Assembly (NCBI RefSeq): GCF_963662255.1
Contig: NC_085046.1
Span: 24,943,620-25,007,619, forward strand
Length of the DNA stretch: 64,000 bases
Direction of reading: 5' to 3'
From: Cinclus cinclus
Lineage: Eukaryota > Chordata > Aves > Passeriformes > Cinclidae
Shown piece by piece: positions 1-13,300 of the stretch (positions are counted from its first letter, which is position 1; each line of letters opens with the position of its first letter). The notes under the pieces are model-generated. The model was not told the DNA's origin. It did not search any database and worked only from the letters and a program-made list of their open reading frames with translations. Both the position numbers and the translations under genes were made by a program.

Positions 1-3000
1 TAATTCTGGGAAGCAGCTGAGATCCTGGAACTAGTTTTTAAAGGCAAGACTGGCATTTCACATGTGCAGTTCCAACATGCTTTCTCCTGATGATATGTCT
101 TCGGAAAAGGGAGATAAAAGACAGAAAATAGAACAAAACTCTGTGTGAAATGCTTCCTGTCTCACACTCCTGAATTGATCTAGAGATGTATTTGTTCTTT
201 TGGATAAGGCTAGTAACTGAGATCAGGTGTCTCCTGTGTTCAGTGGAACAGAGCCGATCATATTCTCCAAGCTGAAGTTACCACTTCTCATGAAGCCTAA
301 GACACATTCCAGTATGATGATCTGGGGCTCTTTTAGCACTCAGTGTTGGAATCCTGCTGTTTGACTTCCTGTTGAAATATCTTTATTTTCTTATCTTTTC
401 AAAATGCAGCTTTTTGTTCTCTTGTGAGATGCTATCTGCAAATCATTCAAATTCCATGCTTCTTTGGTAATTAGCTAGTGTTTGATCAGAGGCCAAGAAA
501 TAAAATGGTAAGCCCTGTTATAAAGTGAAGAGAAAGATAAAGTGCAGTTACAGGTGAACAATAGAGAGAGTTCTCAGCTTTCCATGGTGGGTCCAGCTTC
601 AGTGCTAGTAGAAATTTTGAACCTGTATTGACTGAGAATATGGCCCCTAAGCTGTGGTTGAAGGATGGGTGGGAATACATGGGAGCTATTTTTTCCCCCT
701 GGGTTGGAAAGCACTAAGACTATCATTCTTATGTTCTCTGAAAAGATATAGAAGATGGACACGACTGTGGAATTTATTGGCTATCTGACATGAAAATGCT
801 CTATCCCCTGCCTCTGGCTACTCTGTCACTGATTGTTATCCTTCCTTCTGTGCCTCAGGATATTTAATCCTGTTGCTGTCCAGGTATTGGAATTGCAACA
901 CAATGTCCACCATCTGACCTGTTAGGTTTGATTTGGCTCTAAACAAAAGAACATCTTCATAAAACTAAAGTAAATGAGATTAGTCCTGCAGAGTGAATTG
1001 CAGTCAAACACTTTGATTTAAGAGTCCAAGTTGAAAAATCTATGCCTCTAGATTCATAGGATTCTGGGTGTTAGTTTCTTGTGCCAACGGAGTTTATTGA
1101 ATTTCAGGGGCTAAATGTAGTCTGGCCCAAATAGACATAATTGCAGTTACTTCAAAGTGTTAAGGGAGAAGTATTCATTTAAAATTAGATTTTTAGCAGC
1201 CAGAAGAGAATTAGGATAGATCACTACTGGTTCTTATACCATGTAGTATTCAGAGCATTTTAATTTATCACTATTACAGACAGTCAGGTATTCCAGATGA
1301 GAGGAGAAAGGCAAACCGAAGATAAATTATGTTCTTTAATTCACTTATACATTATATGTACATCTACAGAGACATTTGTGCATGAGTATTCTGCTCATTA
1401 ATTACAAGTGTTAATATAAAACATAGTAATAAACTTTGCATTTGTTCTGATCCTACCATCCACATTCAGATAGAGAAGGAACTTCTCTGTAAAGCTCCCC
1501 AGGAATTGATGAATTGAAAGAACTCCAGTCCACCCACCAGGAATTAAATCTGGGAGATGCAAGTACTCTGCAGATGGTGATTGAGAGTGAGAGACATGGC
1601 CTTTTATATTTCTTTTTATGATATTTAATGAAAACACTAAGACTAAGACAGGGAAGGTCATCCTGACTAGGTTTCTCCTTCTTAGGACAGCGTAAAAAGT
1701 CATTCCACTATCTTAGCAGATTTCTAGTACATGGGGTATTTTTGAAGTGGAGGAAAATTCATTGTTACATCCTTGGACCACAGTGTTTTCATTGTGGAAA
1801 CAGTCTTTCCCTCTTTGTATGGTGCCTCTGACTACTTGTAAGAGCTGTCTCCTGTAAAAGCCAATTAAAGCTGCTGGAGGTTTTTATTCACAGAACACAG
1901 ATCCTTCTCACAGTAGTCCCACAGTGGAACTGTACCTGCAGAAAAAAGGGAAAGAAGAAAAGGAGAAGAAAAGGAAAAGTTTACACCTGAAGAAAAGGAA
2001 AGTGTACTCATCCTCTACTTGACTTCCATTCTATTCTACTCTAATGTTGCTCTACACTTCAGCTATCATCTTCATTCTGAACAAATTCTTGGCTCGAAAC
2101 ACATGCCAAACTTACTTCTCTTTGTTTTTTCCTTTTTTTTTTTGTTTATTTATTTTCTTTGCCAAATTTTATCTGTGTATGTGAATCTAAGTATGAGAGC
2201 AGTAATAAAATACTTTCTCATTATATTTATGTAAACTTTATTTCTCACCACTGGGAAAAAAGTGAAAATTTGCAAACATGCCTGCAGGTGATCTGAGTCT
2301 GACTGGTTCATAGCCAGCAGGCAGGGGTTACTACAATCTTTTTTACAGACCTCATACATCCTCAGAGGGTGCATTGTAAAGCACCTCAGCTGTCAAGACA
2401 AGAATAGCCCCCACTCCTGATTTTTTTAAAGTCTCAGATAGATATGGAATGCTCAAGAAAGAACTAGGGTGTTTTGCATACTGCAAAGCTTCTCCTCTTT
2501 CTACAGAAATTGTAATAATTGAATAACTGCGTCATTGCCTTCAATGGCTTCGAGTTACAAAGAGCTGTCAGCGTGCAGGCAGCACCCTGTGCACTGTTGT
2601 CATTTACAAGACAAGTACTATAAAGATTAAGCAAATACTTTTTGGCTCTTCTACCTCTGTCTTACTACAAGCGTCAGAACTTTCCCTGGAATGATTAAAC
2701 TCAGGAAAGTAACGTGATTCCTCTCTGTGGACTTGGTTAATTCTGATAATTTAACAAGTTAAAGCACAGTTTTGCAATTACTGTTGAGTAAAGATCATAA
2801 GTCTGGACCTATGCTTTAATCATTAAAGAAGTTAAAAAGCACACATTTTACACCAACATGAGCATGATTAATATTTCTGCAGGACTTGTTTATGTAGCTG
2901 GAAATTACCAAGGATACGAAACCACTTCAGTAGTGAATATTTGTTAAATGGAGACCAACAGGACTTGCTCCACTGACGGTAGCTGCTCTTAAAATTTGCA

Positions 3001-4090
3001 CTATTTGGAGATAGCTTCTGTCAAAAAAAACTTAATTAACATACTCTTTGCAATTAATGTTGTTAAATGTTAGTCTTTATGAAAGTTCCTTGATGTTTCT
3101 CTTGGGAATATATCAAAAAGAGCAAATCTGATATAAATGAAAACACTGTGCCAGTTACTTTCTTAAATCTCTGATGCTGATTATAAGCAGCAGCTGAACA
3201 ATTCATGGACAAGTTATCAAATATTCATTTATGAAACTTTATACTTAAGCTGTTGCCTAATTTAAAGTATATGTGAAAGCCCTTTAATCACAGATCAGCA
3301 ACTCTTTCACCTTGACTGTGCAAAATGTCTACAGGTACATTGTCGGATTTTCTCTGTACAGATTATTTAGTGTGATTTGTGGTATAAAAAGTTGTACTGC
3401 AAGTCCCAAAGTAGAGCTGCTTGGAAATCTGGTCATTAATTTCATAAAGATTCCATGATTTGGAATATTTCCCTTCCTAAGAAAAGAAATGTACTGCAGT
3501 GAAATGAAGGGCTAAACAAACAGTAGTGAAGCCTAAATTAAGTCCTTCCTTCGAAAGGACAAAAAAAAAAATTTCCAACTTTGATCTATGTCCTGAACTA
3601 AAATATAGAATCTAAAGGCATAAAATTGTCTGTTATTTTAAACAAAACCTGTAATTTTTTTAGAATGTTCAACTTCTTTATGTTCCTGGACAGAATTTTT
3701 GAAAAATTCAACCTGTTTGCGCAAAACAAAAAATTATTAGCTTTCTGCAGAAGGTATTTCCAGAAATAAATCTAGATTTTTAGTCAGTCAGTTTAAAGTT
3801 CTGTTCCAAAGAATATTGTGTAGAGGAAAAAAAAAATCTTAATTGAAAAATCCCAATTATTAAAAATTTACCATATAATTTAGCAAGCTGGTACATTCTT
3901 TTTCTTTACTTTGCTGTGATAAGTAATTTACTTTGTTTCTATTACTATTTTATCTAAGTTAGATACCTCAGGGTTTTTTATTTCAAGCCAAGTTTTCTAG
4001 CAGGAAGATAGTCAGGAGGAGACTGCAAAACAAGCCATAATATTTGTATAGTTGCCTTGTGGATGCCATCATTACTATTGATAGCTCTCA

Positions 4091-4132
4091 TATTATTATT
4101 TTATTATTATTAATAATGTTAATAATAACAAT
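4091..4132. repeat. ATT/AAT-rich simple repeat
   Basis: Degenerate ATT units change midway to AAT units. The two halves are therefore roughly complementary, and the tract could fold back on itself. It is a short, imperfect microsatellite with no further function visible. Confidence 0.7.
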
Positions 4133-5500
4133 ACCTATAACAACAGCAATGAAGCATATCTGGACATTTGGCCAATTCAATCTACTCCATATAAAGTGAT
4201 TTTTAAATAATAATGGGATGAACACAAGAAGCATTTAGAAGACCAACTGTTTCACTCAAATCTTATCCAGACCTCTTGAGTCATCAAAATGGATCCGGAA
4301 ATATTATCAGAATGTACTCCCTGGTTGCAATGAAATTGTAATTTGCAATCAAACCTGAATGAAACATCACCATTAATTAGGAACTTTCTTATGATAGTGT
4401 GGCATTTCTAGGTTTGAGAATGCTGTGTGAGATAGAAAAAGTATTTTGTAGTTAATGTTTTGAATATCTACGATGTCCATATTTTAGTAAAGGACTTGGG
4501 AAAATACTTATTTTCTTGGATGACATCTGATTTTTAAGACTGGATCAATATGGTTAATTTCATTAAAATAACATTAAAAATGCAAAGTTTTAATAAAAAA
4601 ACAAGGAAAAAATGCTTAGGAAAATCAGTTGGGCTCCTTGGTTTCATATTTGATTTTTAAATTAAACAGCTCCTTCATTTTTTTCAAATTATTCCAAAGA
4701 GAAAGATGGAAAGTCTAAATGCGGAAGAAATAGCTGACTTACAGTTTTCAGATTTTTCTTCTTCTTAAAGGAAAAAACCCCACCAAGTAGAAATATTTTT
4801 TAAAATCAACCATGTTCATCCAGATAAGCAAGTAATTACACCCAAGCATCTCAAAAAGCAGTGTCAAAATATTCATTACAGTAGACAAACAGTGAAACAC
4901 AGACTCCTACAAGGAAGAACATTCACAAAGGTCTTGCTGGTTTTGTTTGCCAGAATGAGAAATACACACTGTACTTTAGTTTAATTGGTCTCAGAACATG
5001 CATTTTCAGTTGTAATGTATATTTGATTTAAGAATTAATAAGTGTATGTGAAATTAGGAAAAAAATTAAAGTATTTCATCAATAACAATGGAAGTTAATA
5101 AATCAAGCCTAGCTTTGGTGCATGTAAGGGCTCTGCTATGATTAATGAAATAATCTGTTATAAACATACATCTCCACTGCATTTGGGTTTTCATTTCTCA
5201 AAGCCATCTCATTTTTTCAGGCACCCTGCACAGGCTCAGGAGAAGCTGCATCTTTTACTAGTGCTTAATAATGAAACAAACAAAAAGCCCCAATGCTTTT
5301 GGCATTCAGGGCAGAAATAGCCTATGGACAAGCAAAACACTGATAGCCATTAGATGAAATAATGTTCTCCCTTGTTCTGGATTCCCAATCACATAATGAA
5401 CTGTAGTGGAGGTAGTCTGGTCCCCTTGCTGAGTCACTGCCTTTCCTTGCCTGGAGCTGAGACATTCACCTCTGAATTCTGTCTTAGATCACAAAGCAGG

Positions 5501-5522
5501 GATGAGATGAGATGAGATGAGC
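5501..5522. repeat. ATGAG pentanucleotide repeat
   Basis: About four tandem copies of the pentamer ATGAG (also readable as GATGA) end at GCTGC. This is a minor microsatellite in otherwise unique sequence. Confidence 0.75.
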
Positions 5523-7242
5523 TGCTTTGTGAGGCCATGATGCTGGATGGGGTTTGGGAATCATCAAGACCCTGCAATGCACAATGTCAGGATGGCAGCA
5601 TAGGCTTCCCCTTCCTGAGTGCCGCAAAGTTTGCAATCCCCCTTTAACTACTCATTAAGACAGCCTCTTGCTGGGGGACTAATGACCTTTTGTCAGTAAT
5701 CAGATTGTTCATCTGCAGACCGGCTGGTGGGAATCTTGTCACACAGTGCCTCTGTGTAAGTGTGTAATGGCAGAAATGTTCAACGCCTGTGCAGATCAGC
5801 CAGCACACCACCTCTGCTGTGCTCCAGGGTGTGTGCCATCCCAGCTGACATCCAGCTAGGCTGGCACCATTCCCAGAAGAGGCTGCTGGGGAAATTCCCA
5901 GCAGAATGTGAGGCAAAGACAGAGGGATTTTCTGACATGTAGGAATTGGGGTAGAGAGAAAGACTGACAATCCTTTGAGCAGTTTCGTGACATAATTATT
6001 TGCTACAACTTCACAGTTACATCACAGCATTCAGCTGAAACTAATGTGCTTAAATGTTGAAACAACAAATTACATAAGAAAAAAGGCTTTTCTTATAACA
6101 TCTTTGATAAAGTTCTAATTTTTTAACATGTTAACATTATGTAGGAAGTTTAACTTCCAGTAAGTGAAAAAAAATCAAACATTTTCAGCATTGAAGAATT
6201 AAAAAGTGAATCTGGAAAGATGTACAATGCCAGGAGTAGCAAGGGAGCTAATCTCCAGGTGACATTCTCCTTGCCCTCATTTATCTTTATTGCCTATGCC
6301 ACCAATAAATTTTGCCCATTGTACAACATCCTAATATCCATATTATTATGGTCTGACACACACCAATAGAATAGCACAAGAGAGAAGAGAGCTCACAAGC
6401 CTTATGCCTGGCTCTTAACCTGTTGCCTTTCTCTTATTGAAAAAGTACTTTAAAACAGATACGACACATGCCCCTTCTTCCACTGTGATTCAGTTCCTTC
6501 CTCCCTAGCATTTCCAGCACGTTTGATCTTTAACAACATCTTTTCTTCTTCAGACTTTCTTTGGTATCTTAAAGGCCTCTGTGACCATTTCCTCTCTGTG
6601 GCCAAGACAAAGCTCACAGTGAAAGAAAGACAGACGGACATAGGCTCTGAAAGTACAAGCAGACAAGAGGTCTTGCTTAAAGCCACATCTCATGAGCACT
6701 TCAACCCTTCCTTGACACCAGAAACACAGGCAAGTGCTCTATCAGCCTTTAGAAATTAATTGTCCAGGTATAGCGACCTGTTACGAGGACCATCTAGTCT
6801 TCTGAATCCTGAAAAATTATGGTTAGTGGGAGAGCCATGCCACCTGCCCACCATCTTCCCACTCCGCTGTGATTTATCACTTGTTTTCCTTGCAAGTCCC
6901 AATCTTCTATTTCTTTTACCACAGTTTCTACTTGTCTGTGAATTTGAGTCTGTACTTTTGAAAAGAATAAATCCATGAATGGCTTTATTCCAGCTGTCAC
7001 AGCTTTTATTGTGAAATATAAATAAAAAGTTCCAGAGGAGTACTTTTTTCCTGCTTTATAATGTGAGACAAAGCTGGAGCGAAACAGATCTCACCCACTG
7101 GAAGGCAGAGCCCACACACTCATAATGATTCATTTAATCATCCATCACACTTTCCTGAGAGAGTCTATGGCCTTTCAGCCACTCAAGTGCATATCCACCT
7201 CTCACCTGCTTGGTTGGGAGCTAAATGTCTCCTTCACAAATT

Positions 7243-7335
7243 AATGGAATACTTTGGGCTGGAAAGGATGCTGGAGGTCAACTGAGCCACTCTAATTTGC
7301 AGCCCAAAAAGACCTTTTGCAGGGTTGACAGCAGA
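7243..7335 (-). mobile_element. Possible old CR1 LINE 3' relic
   Basis: The plus strand reads TTTGGGCTGGAAAGGATG followed by a GGTCAAC-type segment. This resembles the antisense reading of a CR1 3' terminal region, where TTTGGGTTGGAAGGGAC is followed by ATC-AGTCCAAC. The match decays after about 50 bases, and the 8-bp terminal repeat is not visible. If real, the element lies on the minus strand and is 5' truncated. This is weaker than the other CR1 calls in the window. Confidence 0.4.
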
Positions 7336-8191
7336 GGATCATAAATTCTTTGAAGAAAAGCAGACTGTCAACCCCACTGGATATCATACTGACCATGGCA
7401 GAAAGTTGCACTCCTGACATTTAAGAGACACAAAGACAGCACTTAAGAAAATACATCAAGAAAGGATGACAACAGGAAGCCAAATTGCTGTATAGTAATC
7501 AAAGTGTAAAATGTAATAAAACCATGATCCTTGGAGTTATCCCACCTCCTGGCCTGGCCTGTCTGCTGCCAAATGCGTCAATGTCATCATTACCATCACT
7601 GTATGTGACTGTCATCTGCTCCTACCATCTCAGGGACTTCTCCCCCCCAAAAAAATTAGTGCTTAATTCTTGTACAGAGGTTACTGCCTTCATCAAGAGC
7701 TGAGTACCTCATTCAGGCCTGGGATGAGACATTTATTTGGGTCTTCGCAGAGAGCTCAGAAAGGGTTAAAGCTGGTAGATTCAATATCATCAGTTTCAAC
7801 TTGGTGAAGATCCTACTGGAGGATCCAGCTCTTGAGAGTTGGATCCCATGGGCAGTGGGACAGAGCTTTGTTAGACCCAGTGCAACTGAAAAGATAATTG
7901 CCAAAGAAATCCCACCCCAGATCAAGTGGACAAATAGTTCTTAAATCGAGACACTTACTATAGAACAAAACAAATATTTATTCCCTTTGAGTGACCTGGG
8001 TTTGCTCCAGCAATAAAGTGATCCACGCACACTTCACATCTTTAAACAGCCCAAACATTAATTGTACCTACATGTTTCAGCAGACACAGTCATCATGCTG
8101 ACATCTCTTTAATTTTCTTTCACAAGGCCACAATTAAATTCCCTGTCTTCCTGAGCTGGGCAGCATTTAGGGGTCCTGCAAGAAGAACAGA
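7336..8191. other. Unassigned non-coding DNA
   Basis: No gene or repeat is recognised. Two open frames of about 70 codons (7485-7703 plus, 7713-7925 minus) have no recognisable content. The stretch ends at the inferred boundary of the first ERV LTR. Confidence 0.55.
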
Positions 8192-8742
8192 TGTCATGCT
8201 GTAACCCCCACCAGCAGGATCATGAGAGAATTGGAAGGGTAAAAGCTGTAAAACTTGTGAGTTGAGATAAAGAGATTAATATGGAAAGCAAAACCCACTC
8301 AAACAAGGAAAATCAAGGAATTAATTGGTTTTGATTGGTAGACAAGAGTTCATCCATCTCCAGGAGAGCAGGCTCCCATCACACGTAGCAGTTACTTGGG
8401 AAGAGAAATGCCACCACTCCAAAAGTGCCCTACTTCTTCCTTTTACCCCCCCACTTATATTTATATACACTGCATGATGTCATAGGGTCTGGAATATCCC
8501 TTTGGTCAGCTGGGGTCACCTGTCCAGTCTGTGCCTCCTCCCAATCTCCCAGGCAGCCCCATTCCCTTTGCCAGCATGGCAGTGTGAAAAGCACAAAAGG
8601 CCTCGTCTCCATGCAAGCCCTGCTCAGCAAGAACAAAATCATCCCAGTATTATCATCACTGTGTCCAGCACAAATCCAAAACACAGACCCATTCCCAGCC
8701 ACTGTGAAGAAAGGTAACTCTACCCCAGCCAAAACCAGCACA
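8192..8742 (-). mobile_element. Solo LTR of an avian endogenous retrovirus
   Basis: Read on the minus strand, the element begins TGTGCTGGTTTTGGCTGGG (5' end at 8742) and ends GCATGACA (at 8192). This gives the TG...CA termini expected of an LTR, with a length of 551 bases. A TATA box (TATATAAAT) lies on the minus strand at 8459-8467. The position of the usual ATTAAA polyadenylation signal holds ATTAAT (8275-8280), just before the TTTATCTCAAC segment (8261-8273) typical of this family. The flanking five bases are ACAGA on the left and ACAGG on the right, a probable 5-bp target duplication with one change. No gag, pol or env remnant adjoins it, so it is a solo LTR left by recombination. The family identity is recalled from its pattern in bird genomes and has not been searched. 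Confidence 0.85.
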
Positions 8743-9569
8743 ACAGGGAAAAACATAAGATTAATGGATTTCCTTATCTACACCCATGCTGTTCCTCCAC
8801 ACCAGCTAATTTGAATGCAACTTTATGCAGGAGATAATGTCACCGACAGAATTACAAAGAGATTTCCTGCTTTGTTCTAACTGCCATTTGTGCCAAGCAG
8901 AAATACAGACTTCTTCCCCTGGCCTTTGAAGCTCATAAAGGTATTATTTATGCAGCTGAAACTCACAGACTGTCAGTGTCTCAGCAGTGAAGCTATTTGG
9001 TAGACCAAAGCAGTGTTTCCACTCAGGTTGCACAGGTGTCATATATCCATCCTGTGCAGTAGATATTCCCACACAGTGCTGTGGATTCCTGCAGCAGCAG
9101 AGTCTGTGGGACAGATTCCTGCTGCTAAGCCATTCCACCAGCAGCACCACTGCAATCGATGGAGGATGTGTAACACCTCATCCTCTGCTCACTCTGTTGG
9201 TGCTGATATTTACTTTTGCTTCAGCATTATCTATTTGGATCCACAGACTCTTCTCATGCTCAGTTAACACTCTGTCCCCCTTTCTTTTATTTAGAGAATG
9301 TAAGTGGCTTTTAAGCAGTATTTTAAGAGTACAAACTCACAGCTGGGAGCAGACTTGGCTTTGGCAGGGAGAAACTGGCAAGTAAATGGCTAAACCAGCT
9401 AGGAGGAATAAAATAATGGTGAATAGGGGAAACAATTTATCAAAATCTTGTTTTCCAAAGCTGCTTACTGAAACAATTCATCTTGTCTGGATTTTCTTTT
9501 TTTCCCCAAAACCACTTGTTGGTTTTAAACTCAGTTGCTTTTACCTTTCTATCTAGGCAAAGGTGTGCA
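8743..9569. other. Unassigned non-coding DNA
   Basis: Nothing is recognised. A 132-codon plus-strand frame (8987-9385) starts at an unremarkable ATG. It overlaps open frames on both strands and has no domain, signal peptide or clear splice context, so I treat it as chance. Confidence 0.55.
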
Positions 9570-9655
9570 GGATTACGGAACATTCTGAGTTGGAAGGGAC
9601 CCACAAGGATCATCAAAGTCTAACTCCTGATCAGACTCCATGGCAGGTAGGGGAG
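9570..9655 (-). mobile_element. CR1 LINE 3' end, truncated
   Basis: The plus strand carries CTGAGTTGGAAGGGACCC, then AAGGATCATCAAAGTC and TAACTCCTG. This is the antisense form of the CR1 3' terminal region. The same order (TTGGAAGGGACCC, then ATCAAG-CCAGCTC) recurs in the copies at 30.05 and 59.78 kb, so the three belong to one subfamily. Only about 85 bases remain. The low-coordinate end is the element's 3' end. Confidence 0.8.
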
Positions 9656-10692
9656 AGCTCCCAGGAGAACCCCAACAACTCTTGATACCTTGATGCCTCT
9701 TGCTGCCTCTGGCTCCCTACCCAGTCTGGGGAATGGAGGGGCAGGTCTGGGGGTAGAGAGCAAATGGCAGTGCCAGTGCAGACCTTGGAGCATCCAAGAC
9801 CACTCTCTCACTCCTGCTCTCTGTTAGCAGCAGCAAGAGTTGTGTGAGGACGGGGAGGAGACCACAACCTGACTTTTCAGAACAACTCTCCTTGTGCTTC
9901 TATTTTTTTTTATTGAAAGATGAGAAATATTAATAGAAAACTTATTTTATAAAAACCCCTATCTCATAAGCACTACATTTTAAAAATGCAACATTCTGAC
10001 CTGTTCTCCAAGATGGATTGAGACAATTTAAGATATTTTGACACACATTAGAAAGAACAAGGGAGATCTGAGTGGATTTTTCTGTTTTCTTATCCTTCTA
10101 TGTGTTTTTGTGATAACTCTGGAAATGTACTGAGCATAGATGGGAAAAGCAACAGAACATCTTTTTCAAAAATTAGACTGTCCCATGGAAATGAAGACGA
10201 GAGAAAACCTAAGAGAAGAAGGAAAGAAAGGAAACGGATAGATTAATTTAAATCCAGAATCTGACCTGACACAAATTAAAATCCATGCTCAGAGGTTAAG
10301 TGGAAATTCTTCAATCTTCTTTTAAGTATCTCATGCAACCAGCACAGGATGGAAATGCTGAAAATAAAAAGAAAACTGCCTGCAAGCTTTAAATAGTGTG
10401 AAATATTTACAACAGCTTATCACTGGTGAATGCTGACACACAAAAAAAAAAACTCTTGAAAAATGTCTGTCAGGGAGAATAATTTAGAAAGCTGGAGTAA
10501 CAGGCAGTGTCACACAGTCTGAACATTGTTGGGCTGGAAAGTACCATCCAGAGCTGAGAAAGTGAGGTGCATTTGTACTGAACGTGTTGACAGCTTTGTG
10601 GGTAGATGCTCTTAAATATATTTGTGCCTTTGTGGAAGATGTCCAAAAACCCAGCAGGCAAGGAAGTTACCAAACACTGGTAATGACTGAAT
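9656..10692. other. Unassigned non-coding DNA
   Basis: No gene is recognised. A TTGGGCTGGAAAG segment near 10530 faintly recalls CR1, but the similarity does not extend. The remainder is AT-rich with short A and T runs. Confidence 0.5.
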
Positions 10693-10729
10693 TTACTGGA
10701 GAATTACAGGTTACTGGAGAATTTACAGG
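10693..10729. repeat. Two-copy 18/19-bp tandem duplication
   Basis: The unit TTACTGGAGAATTACAGG (10693-10710) is followed directly by TTACTGGAGAATTTACAGG (10711-10729), which differs by one inserted T. This is a small tandem duplication, probably from replication slippage. Confidence 0.9.
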
Positions 10730-13271
10730 TTCAGCTGTAGGGGAAGAGGGGAGAGGGAGGAAGGAACTGAGGACAACTAAGGATGCTGTTTGCCAGGTGA
10801 AGACCTTCCCTCCAGGAGAAGCACTGACAGCCAGGGAAGAAAGGCAGCCCTGTGGGACATGACTGGGGTGCTGTGGTCACAGATAGTGGTGGCTGGTGTA
10901 TGTGAACTTACCTGAGGGTGGTGGGATTATGGCCAGGTGAAAAGCTCATGGGTGGACATTCCTAAGTAGGGCTAAATCAGCACAGTTTTGTCAGAAGCCA
11001 TCAGTGGCTCTTTTAGTAAGTGCCTAAGAAAGTATGATAAATCAATTTTTCATGTTTTAGCCACACAGGGAAAAAAAGGACACAAAATATAACTTTTTAT
11101 TTCCTACTTAGAAAATAGATTTTGTATGGAAATGACTTTTGGAGTAAGGCATAAATGATTTGCTCTTTCACCTGCTCAACTTCATGTAACCCCAGATATA
11201 AAAACATGTTAAAGCATGCTAAAAACATGGTATGTGTCCTTCTTCCATAAGGAGATAATTATCACCTCATATGTACCCTGATTGACGCAAACTACCAATG
11301 GGAAAAATAGTACCTATTCAAGCAAGCAGATAAATTTTCCAGAGTCTTACTAGCTTTTGAAGTAAGCATTGATTCAGAGTAGAAATATCTGATAAAACCT
11401 GTCTCTTATCCATGCAGCCAGTCACCCCAACCCTCCCAGCTGCATGGGATCCTTGGCTCTGGGATCAGTGTTGCAGGGTGCCCCTGCACCAGCCAGAAAA
11501 GCTGCCCGGGCCCCTCCACACTCAACAGACATTGTGGTTACAGCAAAACTTCAGCAAAATGAACCCTTTTCATGTGAAACATCTCATATCTGAAGAGGTG
11601 GCATCTTCTGAAGGAAAACACTACCAGGAATATCCCAAGAAGTTCCACTACTCTCTGCTCCCTATGAACACTCCTTAAGGACTTCATTTAGAGAAGCTTA
11701 AGGCTCCCTATTTGCTTGGAGAAACCATCTCCATGCAGAGTTGTCCCATGTTTTAGAAGCAGAGCTGTAGCTTCAGAAATCACTCAGACCCTCTTCATTA
11801 CCCTGGATTTTCTTAAGTGATGTATCAATGTCAAAGTATTTGAGGAATAATTGATATCATTAAAGTCCAAAGAAAGGTTGATTTTGATGGCTTTTGTTCA
11901 CGTTCAATTATTTACTCACTTGCCAATTCTGTTGTTACTCTTTTATAAGATGTCTATTAGCATTAAAAATATTTTTGAAAGATTCATAAACCCATTCTGT
12001 CAACGATGTTTCCTTCACAATGTATCAATATAGCAGTGGGAGAACAGGGGAACATTTGCTTTCATGGTGATTGACTTTCTACATTATAAAAATCCAGTGA
12101 AATAAGTTCCACTTATTTTACGTGTAAACAGGCAAATTATTCAGAAATAATGAAAAAAATGTTCTGTTTATTCAACACCATTCAAAGCTATCTTATATGT
12201 ATTTTCAGATCCAAACTGAAATGCTATTTGTGTTGCTTAAAATATCAATCTGCTCTACAGCTATGAACAGGATAAATAGTTTTTGGTATATTTAATTTGA
12301 ACTGCTGAGCACCTTTTCTCCTATACTGGGGACAAACACTTTCACTGGCACTTTATGGGAACAGAAGAGTTTGTTTTCTGACACTGAACATCCAGATATA
12401 CCTGCAATTAAGTACTACAGCAGAACCTGAACACAGGACATCACTTTGAAGATGTGCAATGACCGACACCACTGTTTTGGCACACAGTCCGGCCAAACCT
12501 GTGTAAGCAATGCTCAAGGAGCAGTCTGTATTCTCACTCCAGGACTAGGACTTCTGGAAACACAGCTGCCCTTTGCCTGGTGCTCAGCTGAGCTGCTCTG
12601 TCATTCCTTCAGAGACACACATCTCTCTCCAACCTGTGAAGGCTGCATGGGGTTGCAGAAAGTGCTGGAATTCTGGCACTGGTCAAGGGGTTTATCTTAC
12701 ATCCTCTCAGCTATAGAACTATCAGCCTCGGGCATACTCAGCCAGACTTCAACATCAGAACAAGTGGAAAAGTCCCTCTAAGTGTAGGTCATGGGCAGTA
12801 GGTAAAGTTAGTAGTAAGGACAACATAATCACTGAAGAGAGCCCAAGCTCTTGCTGCATGGATGGTAGGCTGTCACCTCATCTCAGAGCTCTCAGGGGAA
12901 TGACACATAAACCATCATGCTGGTCGATGAACAGGAGGCCCATTATTTAAGGGAAATCCATCATTCCATCCACCCATGTGCAAAACAATACTGCTGGCTG
13001 AAAATGTGCCAGAAAATATGTTTAGGAACTTATACAACCCTTACATGGTAGAGGGAAATATCCCTGGGAAGGAGAGGGCTTAGGTTAAAGGTTTGATTGT
13101 GCCTACTAATGAAATAACTGACTTTCTCATTGAAGTCATTACACAAACCAGGTCATAAACAGTGAAAGATGCCCCCTTAGATGCTGAGTCAAAGATCCAA
13201 CTCTTCCAGCATCTGCAGGCTCAGTAAGTAGTGGAGTCTTCAGTACTGTGCTTCCAGGACAGAGCCAAGGC
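10730..13271. other. Unassigned non-coding DNA
   Basis: No gene or named repeat is recognised. A 111-codon plus-strand frame (12446-12781) has no recognisable domain. Its composition resembles the surrounding DNA, so I do not call it. Confidence 0.5.
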
Positions 13272-13300
13272 CACTGTCCTGATGAGCTGACAGGACAGTG
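13272..13300. repeat. Perfect 10-bp inverted repeat
   Basis: The arms CACTGTCCTG (13272-13281) and CAGGACAGTG (13291-13300) are exact reverse complements, separated by nine bases. A transcript from either strand could form a stable stem-loop. There is no T-run to suggest a polymerase III terminator, and no known small-RNA signature is visible. Confidence 0.8.

Larger units (their letters stand above)
1..7240. other. Unassigned non-coding DNA
   Basis: I see no gene, RNA or interspersed repeat that I can name here. Open frames are short (at most 108 codons, 5644-5970 on the minus strand) and none shows a recognisable domain. The stretch is AT-leaning with short homopolymer runs. The only simple repeats are an ATT-type run near 4.1 kb and an ATGAG run near 5.5 kb, listed separately. 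It may be intergenic or intronic. Confidence 0.6.

Noticed and set aside
10500..10570. Possible CR1 fragment (TTGGGCTGGAAAG)
   Set aside because: The similarity is confined to about 13 bases and the flanks do not continue the pattern.
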